Assembly: GCA_018396695.1 (NCBI GenBank)
Contig: JAGTQU010000008.1
Coordinates: forward strand, 1 to 56,768
Direction of reading: 5' to 3'
DNA: 56,768 nt
Source of the DNA: Candidatus Bathyarchaeota archaeon
GTDB taxonomy: Archaea > Thermoproteota > Bathyarchaeia > TCS64
Shown: positions 52,138 to 56,768 of the stretch, piece after piece
Layout of the letters: every line of letters starts with the position of its first letter
Numbering within the stretch: position 1 is the stretch's first letter
Program-made: the position numbers and the translations under genes
Notes under the pieces: generated by a model
What the model saw: the letters and a program-made list of their open reading frames with translations, nothing else
Told to the model about the DNA's origin: nothing
Database searches by the model: none

Positions 52138-52149
52138 TTCTTCCTCTCC

Positions 52150-52860
52150 CTAATTCGTCTTCCATTTAATTATTTTTGGTTCCTTAAAAGATTTTAACAT
52201 GATTTTTCCTTTTACCCTATTGCTATTTTTTATTCTCTTCTCGAACTCTAAAAGATCGTGGACGATATGGTTCCCTTTCAATCTTCTTGAACGGTCGAGA
52301 TGATATGCAGAAATCCCGATTTGAGAGGGGACTTCACAGTCAAATTTTGCATGATCCCCCACATGAGCGCAATCTTCAGGTTTAACGTTCAGGATCCCGC
52401 AGATTCTTCGATAAAATTCAGGCGACTTTTTCACTTCCCTAAAATCTGAAGGGGCTGAGAATATTCTAGTGAAGAACCCTGTTAAATCTCTCAGTTGAAC
52501 TTCGAGGAACTCTCTGATCGTGTTAGACGTGACGATTAAAGTATACTCATCCTTCAGTCTCTCCAGGACACCTTTAGTCTCAGGATAGAATCTACAGAAA
52601 CTCTGCCTCGCTCTCAAAAGCTCTCTCCAGTCCCCTGCGAGACCCAGAGTCTTAAACCAGTAACCAATATCATACCATTCAATCCTCTCATCTCCAATCC
52701 TGTTATACTCTTCCAATAACCTTGTCTTTGCTTCTCCGAAGCTCAGTCCTAGTTTTTCAGCATAGAGGCGAGGGATATCATGCTCCCAGATCAAAGTGCT
52801 GAACTCGGGCTCTACTAAAGTCCCCTCGGAGTCGAAGCTGATCACTTTGATTCGATTCAT
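52150..52860 (-). CDS. HAD-superfamily hydrolase with DxE active site
   Basis: A 236-aa HAD phosphatase-like protein with an alpha-helical cap. Motif I is ISFDSEGTLVE (D10, E12): the nucleophile Asp is present but the usual second Asp is Glu. Motif II is VTSN, motif III a Lys in KKSPEFY, and motif IV HVGDHAKFD. Substrate unknown; cap position resembles the 2-haloacid/glycolate phosphatase group. The Glu at position two may lower or change activity. Confidence 0.85.
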   Translation of the reverse strand: MNRIKVISFDSEGTLVEPEFSTLIWEHDIPRLYAEKLGLSFGEAKTRLLEEYNRIGDERIEWYDIGYWFKTLGLAGDWRELLRARQSFCRFYPETKGVLERLKDEYTLIVTSNTIREFLEVQLRDLTGFFTRIFSAPSDFREVKKSPEFYRRICGILNVKPEDCAHVGDHAKFDCEVPSQIGISAYHLDRSRRLKGNHIVHDLLEFEKRIKNSNRVKGKIMLKSFKEPKIIKWKTN

Positions 52861-52981
52861 CCCCCATAAGAGGATAAGGACGTCTTAAAAAGATGACTAG
52901 ACGAATCTAGACAATACACCAAATCTTCTTTGTCAAAACATTTAAGATATTTATTAGAATAAAAATGAGTTGGAGAGAGTT

Positions 52982-53287
52982 ATGGAATTCAGCGACGTGA
53001 AGATAACGGTTCTTAAGAAGCTAAAAACCGGAGATATACTCAAAGAATACGGTGTTGGCGAGGTTGAAGCAGAATGTCCATACGTCAAACAGGGGCATGA
53101 ATACATATCGAAGGAAATGAATATCCCTGAAGGGTTCTGCAGTTGGGCTTGGGCGGATATCCAGAGGGATGTCGTCCATCTAGCGATGGGTGGAGACTTC
53201 CCTTGGATAAGTAAGAAAGATGTCATGGTCTCTTGCTGCACTGACGGACTTAGACCAGTCGTCTTTAAATTGGAGAGGATTAAGTAA
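52982..53287 (+). CDS. TIGR04076-family small protein
   Basis: A 101-aa protein resembling the TIGR04076 family: VKITVLKKLKTGDILKEYG, then the cysteines of ECPYVKQGHEYISKEMNIPEGFCSWAWADIQRDVVHLAMGGDF and VMVSCCTDGLRPV. It is usually an uncharacterised anaerobe protein with conserved Cys, perhaps metal-binding. I chose ATG 52982, since GGAG lies 6-8 nt upstream; a TTG at 52970 is the longer option. It precedes the BKACE genes. Confidence 0.8.
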   Translation: MEFSDVKITVLKKLKTGDILKEYGVGEVEAECPYVKQGHEYISKEMNIPEGFCSWAWADIQRDVVHLAMGGDFPWISKKDVMVSCCTDGLRPVVFKLERIK

Positions 53288-53407
53288 GCAAACTATTCAA
53301 AATTTGATTACCCCTCCTTTTTATGATGAGGATTAAAAATAAGAGTCTATAAGGTTAGTCTTCATAAAGATTTAATGTAGATCAACATATTTTGTTTATC
53401 GAAGATT

Positions 53408-54259
53408 ATGGACAAGTTGATAATCACAGCGGCTGTTACAGGAGGAGAACCCGTATCACGGGAGATGACTCCCTACGTCCCCTGTTCACCTGAAGAGATA
53501 GCTGAGGAGACAGCTAAGTGCTGCGAAGCCGGCGCGTCTATTGTGCATCTTCATGCCAAGGATCCGGTCACGGGGAAAACAGCCGCAGACCCTAATCCCC
53601 TTTTGGGGGAATATATAAATCTGATTCGGGACAGATGTGACATCGTTATTAATGTTACTACTGGCGGTGGTAGAAGAGTTTCTGGATCATCTTTAGATAA
53701 GATGATCGAGGAGCGATGCTATCTTGGTCAAGAGATGTCGTCTATTAACATGGGGTCGATAAATTTTTGGACTAAACCCTATAACGGAATCTTCACTAAC
53801 GATGTGCCCACTATTGAACGCTGGGCAGGCTACATGAAGAAGGCGGGTGTGAAACCCGAATTAGAAATCTATGATACTGGTATGATCAATACTGCAAAAA
53901 TTCTCTGCGATAAAGGCGTCTTCGATCAGCCTCTACACATACAGTTCGTCATGGTGGGGGCGACTGGAATATCTCCGACCCCTAAGGCTCTTCTATACTG
54001 CTTAGACCAGACCCCGTCGAACTGGACTTGGTCTGTATGCGCTCTAGGTCGACATCAGCTGCCTTTAGGAGCGGTTGCGATGACTCTAGGCGGGCATGTT
54101 CGAGTAGGGTTTGAAGACAACATCTACATCAGATATGGAGAGCTCGCTAAGAGTAATGCTCAGCTAGTTGAGAGGATCGTCAAAGTGGCTGAGGCGCTCA
54201 ACATCGAGGTCGCAACCTCTGACAAGGCGAGGCGGATCCTTGGCTTAAGGAGGAGATAG
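53408..54259 (+). CDS. Beta-keto acid cleavage enzyme (BKACE, DUF849), first copy
   Basis: A 283-aa (beta/alpha)8 zinc enzyme of the BKACE/3-keto-5-aminohexanoate cleavage family. It begins MDKLIITAAVTGGEPVSREMTPYVPCSPEEIAEE. The zinc ligand motif IVHLHAKDP is at ~45-53. INVTTGGGRR, ELEIYDTGMI and SWSVCALGRHQLPL-type sequence (here WSVCALGRHQLPLG) follow. It combines a beta-keto acid with acetyl-CoA to give acetoacetate and a new CoA ester. Substrate unknown. It is followed by a close paralogue after 2 nt. Confidence 0.93.
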   Translation: MDKLIITAAVTGGEPVSREMTPYVPCSPEEIAEETAKCCEAGASIVHLHAKDPVTGKTAADPNPLLGEYINLIRDRCDIVINVTTGGGRRVSGSSLDKMIEERCYLGQEMSSINMGSINFWTKPYNGIFTNDVPTIERWAGYMKKAGVKPELEIYDTGMINTAKILCDKGVFDQPLHIQFVMVGATGISPTPKALLYCLDQTPSNWTWSVCALGRHQLPLGAVAMTLGGHVRVGFEDNIYIRYGELAKSNAQLVERIVKVAEALNIEVATSDKARRILGLRRR

Positions 54260-54261
54260 AG

Positions 54262-55125
54262 ACGGAGAAACTCATCATAACTGCGGCGGTTACTGGAGGC
54301 GAGTATGTTTCCAAGGCGACGACACCTTACGTCCCCAGCACAGTTGATGAGATCGTTGAGGAGGTTGTCCGAAGCGTAGAGGCGGGAGCATCAATTGTTC
54401 ATCTACATGCGAAGGACCCCGCGACCGGTGAAGCATGGTCCGGGGATCCTAACCCGTTGCTGAAGGAGTATATTAGACGAATAAGAGAGCGGATCGATGT
54501 CGTTATCAATATCTCTACAGGGGGAGGTAGAGTCGGGAACCCTCCTGAGAAGTGGGATGAGCTCGTCAAGGAGAGGTGCCGGCTAGGTGCTGAGATGATG
54601 TCCCTGAACATGGGGACTATGAACAGGTGGGCTGAGCACCCGACTGGTCCAATCTTCTTGAACACCGTTGAAATGATTGAACGTTGGTGCGGCTTCATGG
54701 TTGAGGCTAACGTGAAGCCAGAGCATGAGATCTATGATACGGGGATGATCAACATCTGCAAACAGCTCGCTGAGAAGAGGATAGTTCTTGAGCCTCTTCA
54801 CGTACAGTTGGTGATGGTTGGGCGCACAGGGATCCTTCCAACCCCGAAGGCTCTGCTCTACTGTCTAGATCAGTTGCCTCAGGGTTGGACTTGGAGCGTC
54901 TGCGCCCTTGGGAGGAATGAAATACCTATGGCAGCTATCGCTATGGCGATGGGAGGTCACGTAAGGGTAGGCTTCGAGGATAACATATACCTCAGGCGTA
55001 ACGTTCTCGCGAAGAGTAATTCGGAGCTGGTGAGAAAGGTTGTAAACATCGCTAAGGAGCTTGACAGACCTATAGCAACTCCAGATGACGCAAGGGAGAT
55101 CCTGAAGCTGAAAACGCCCATTTAA
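54262..55125 (+). CDS. Beta-keto acid cleavage enzyme (BKACE, DUF849), second copy, probable ACG start
   Basis: A 287-aa paralogue with the zinc motif IVHLHAKDP and YDTGMINICKQL. The first usual start codon in frame is TTG 54457, which would cut away 65 residues including the zinc motif. The frame upstream reads T-EKLIITAAVTGGE, matching M-DKLIITAAVTGGE of the first copy; the Met position is ACG 54262, 8 nt after a perfect GGAGG. Either ACG is used as start or ATG mutated/was misread. The stop of copy 1 (54257-54259) overlaps this Shine-Dalgarno region, so the genes are coupled. Confidence 0.88.
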   Translation, partial: TEKLIITAAVTGGEYVSKATTPYVPSTVDEIVEEVVRSVEAGASIVHLHAKDPATGEAWSGDPNPLLKEYIRRIRERIDVVINISTGGGRVGNPPEKWDELVKERCRLGAEMMSLNMGTMNRWAEHPTGPIFLNTVEMIERWCGFMVEANVKPEHEIYDTGMINICKQLAEKRIVLEPLHVQLVMVGRTGILPTPKALLYCLDQLPQGWTWSVCALGRNEIPMAAIAMAMGGHVRVGFEDNIYLRRNVLAKSNSELVRKVVNIAKELDRPIATPDDAREILKLKTPI

Positions 55126-55246
55126 GTCCTTCCGATATAGATCGTGCGAAACAGGATTCAATTTTTTATAAATTCCTTTTTCAATGACTGCAAACGAGAT
55201 ATCAGGTTCGAGAAGGGTTTATCGATTTTCTTCGTCTTATCGATCT

Positions 55247-56035
55247 CTACTTCCTAATAACTATGCCAGCGGGGTCTATCTCCTCACGTAGCAGCTTAAG
55301 CTCCCTAACCGTCGGAGGTTTAGTTGTCGAGATCTCTTCAGAGATTATCATGTCGAAACCCGTGTTATCCAAAACATCTTCCAAAGTCACACCTGGATGT
55401 ACGGAGAGCAGTTTCATCCTCTTGGATCCTTCGTCAAAACCCATTACGCCTAGCTGAGTAATAACCCTATATGGACCCGTATTCGAAGGAAGCCCAGCAA
55501 TTTCACGTGCTCCTGGACCTGTAAGGTAACCTGGAGTCGTTAGGAAATCGAGTTTTTCAACGAAGCGCCGTTTGTCATGCTGCATTAGAATTATTGTGCG
55601 TCGGCATAGAGAGCCAGCATCATTTGCTCCCCCGCTTCCTGGAAGGCGAACCTTCGGATGGTCATGTGGACCTATGACTGTAGTGTTAAGGTTGCCGTAT
55701 TGATCGATCTGCGCAGCCCCTAAGAAGGCGTAGTCGATTAAGCCTGCCTGAGCACATCCCATAACATAATCCATGTTAGCCGCCATCACGGCCCTGTGAA
55801 AGGTTCTGCTGTCGCCAACGCTTATAGGGATGGTGGGGATTACTGGTCCTATTCCTCCAGCTTCGAAGATTATCAAAAGGTTTGGGGCATGCGTCTTTTG
55901 AGCAAGCGTAGCAGCGATTATCGGAAGGCCTGTTCCAACTAGGACGGTGTTTTCATCCTCTAGTATTCGACTTGCAGCACACGCCATGAGTTCGACTGCT
56001 GTGTAGTTCATCTTTAGCTCCCCGTCCACGGGCAT
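55247..56035 (-). CDS. CoA-transferase family I, beta subunit
   Basis: A 262-aa subunit of a two-component class I CoA-transferase (glutaconate/3-oxoacid type). It has VLVGTGLPIIAATLAQ, the putative catalytic Glu in LIIFEAGGIGP, GAAQIDQYGNLNTTVIG and LPGSGGANDAGSL. It transfers CoA between acyl-CoA and a carboxylic acid. The start overlaps the alpha gene by 22 nt. It faces the BKACE pair, 121 nt away. Confidence 0.9.
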   Translation of the reverse strand: MPVDGELKMNYTAVELMACAASRILEDENTVLVGTGLPIIAATLAQKTHAPNLLIIFEAGGIGPVIPTIPISVGDSRTFHRAVMAANMDYVMGCAQAGLIDYAFLGAAQIDQYGNLNTTVIGPHDHPKVRLPGSGGANDAGSLCRRTIILMQHDKRRFVEKLDFLTTPGYLTGPGAREIAGLPSNTGPYRVITQLGVMGFDEGSKRMKLLSVHPGVTLEDVLDNTGFDMIISEEISTTKPPTVRELKLLREEIDPAGIVIRK

Positions 56036-56768
56036 TTCAACTGTTCCTCCAGAGACTCTATCCTCTCCAAGAGTTTCATCTTCTCCTCGCCTCCGACAAG
56101 CTGAATATACTCCCCGAAGCTTTCGACTGACAGGATATACTTTTCAAGGTATTCTCTAACGCCTTCGTCGGTTCTACTCATTCTAAGCCACTCGGCCATA
56201 TGTTCCTCGTCTGAGTAGTAGAGCCCGGGCATGTTGCCTGGATGGGATCCGTATTTAACTTCGCAGACTGCGTCCACTAGGAAGTAGGGGATAGCTGTTC
56301 TTCCAGGGTCCTTTCTTACCTCTTCTTCATCGATGATCTTCTCTGTTGTGACGATCAGCCTTTTAGCAGCCCTAGCTAAGTCGATGTCTTCTATCTCGAT
56401 GCCATCGATCTGCGCGTTACCGTATTTATCGCATCTGTGTACGTGAATTACGGCGAAGTCAGGGTAGCATGCAGGGATCAGGCATAAAGGCTTCCCGCTG
56501 AAGGGATCCTCAACAATCTTTGCAGAGCTGAATCGGAATGTGTCCGTCCCTAACATTATCCTAGCTGGTAGGAAGGGTAGCCCCATGGCTGCTGCTTTGA
56601 ACCTCCACTGGAAACCAGCGTTAGATATCTCTGCAGCGACCTTGACACGCCCGCTTTCAACAGCTCGCCGTCCCGCGGGAGAGAGACCTCTAAGCTCATG
56701 ACCGAAACTATACGCGCATTCAACCTTGTCCACAACTTTTCCAGCTATAAGAATATCGATGAAGAAGA
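56014..56768 (-). CDS. CoA-transferase family I, alpha subunit (5' end outside window)
   Basis: At least 251 residues of the alpha subunit: GKVVDKVECAYSFGHELRG, then FLPARIMLGTDTF, AVIHVHRCDKYGNAQIDGIEIED and DLARAAKRLIVTTEKIID. The frame stays open to the window edge, where it reads ILIAGKVVDKVEC before the first in-frame Met/Val start, so the true N-terminus (about 60 residues) lies beyond. It pairs with the beta subunit; the substrate is not determinable. Confidence 0.88.
   Translation of the reverse strand, partial: FFIDILIAGKVVDKVECAYSFGHELRGLSPAGRRAVESGRVKVAAEISNAGFQWRFKAAAMGLPFLPARIMLGTDTFRFSSAKIVEDPFSGKPLCLIPACYPDFAVIHVHRCDKYGNAQIDGIEIEDIDLARAAKRLIVTTEKIIDEEEVRKDPGRTAIPYFLVDAVCEVKYGSHPGNMPGLYYSDEEHMAEWLRMSRTDEGVREYLEKYILSVESFGEYIQLVGGEEKMKLLERIESLEEQLKCPWTGS

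Overview
The window is from an archaeon. It carries archaeal-type proteasome subunits, a thermosome, two archaeal histones, EF-2 with the diphthamide histidine, S17e, L37Ae, Nep1, SBDS, prefoldin beta, KEOPS Pcc1, a three-gene exosome, XPB-Bax1 and a geranylgeranyl reductase. Gene order, frequent TTG starts and the mix of DUF362, BKACE and LarA-like enzymes suit an anaerobic member of the TACK group, perhaps Bathyarchaeia. That placement is inference, because no rRNA or other phylogenetic marker was compared.

Layout. 1-1.5 kb: the end of a DNA alkylation repair gene, then a RibD/DHFR-like gene bracketed by an inverted repeat pair. 1.5-9.7 kb: metabolic and membrane genes (GH1 glycosidase, DUF401 permease, Fe-S protein, GNAT, M50 protease, LarA-like protein, CinA-like protein, flavodoxin). 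9.9-14 kb: tRNA-Ala, an epimerase, a DUF362 ferredoxin-like protein and a DHH phosphoesterase. 14-19.9 kb (minus strand): proteasome beta without Thr1, Bax1, XPB, RtcA, a B3/B4 protein and NadM. 20-26.5 kb: PRTase, SerK/ParB-like protein, S17e, histone, geranylgeranyl reductase, thermosome, DUF4438 and tRNA-Glu. 26.6-28.2 kb: a ThDP enzyme broken by two homopolymer frameshifts. 28.7-29.3 kb: a tiny operon of a winged-helix regulator, a 41-aa membrane peptide and a 51-aa Cys-rich protein.

29.5-34.1 kb is the classical archaeal superoperon psmA-SBDS-rrp4-rrp41-rrp42-rpl37ae-pcc1-pfdB, with a PAC2 gene converging on its end. It couples protein degradation, RNA decay and ribosome maturation. 34.9-44.9 kb: DHH phosphoesterase, fused ECF ATPase plus T component, PhoU-like regulator, 6-phospho-3-hexuloisomerase, EF-2, glycerate kinase and a toprim protein. 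45-46.6 kb: LivG-LivF ATPases without permeases. 46.7-48.8 kb: flavodoxin, SpoIIM, second histone and Nep1. 48.9-52.1 kb (minus strand): a candidate cell-surface sensing system made of a secreted coiled-coil protein, a membrane-anchored winged-helix regulator and a small membrane protein. 53.4 kb to the end: two tandem BKACE (DUF849) genes converging on a two-subunit CoA-transferase, probably one beta-keto acid cleavage pathway.

Points that a simple ORF call would miss: rrp4 most likely starts at CTG (30893), the second BKACE at ACG (54262), three micro-genes shorter than 60 codons are supported, and the proteasome beta subunit has Ala at the catalytic Thr1 position.
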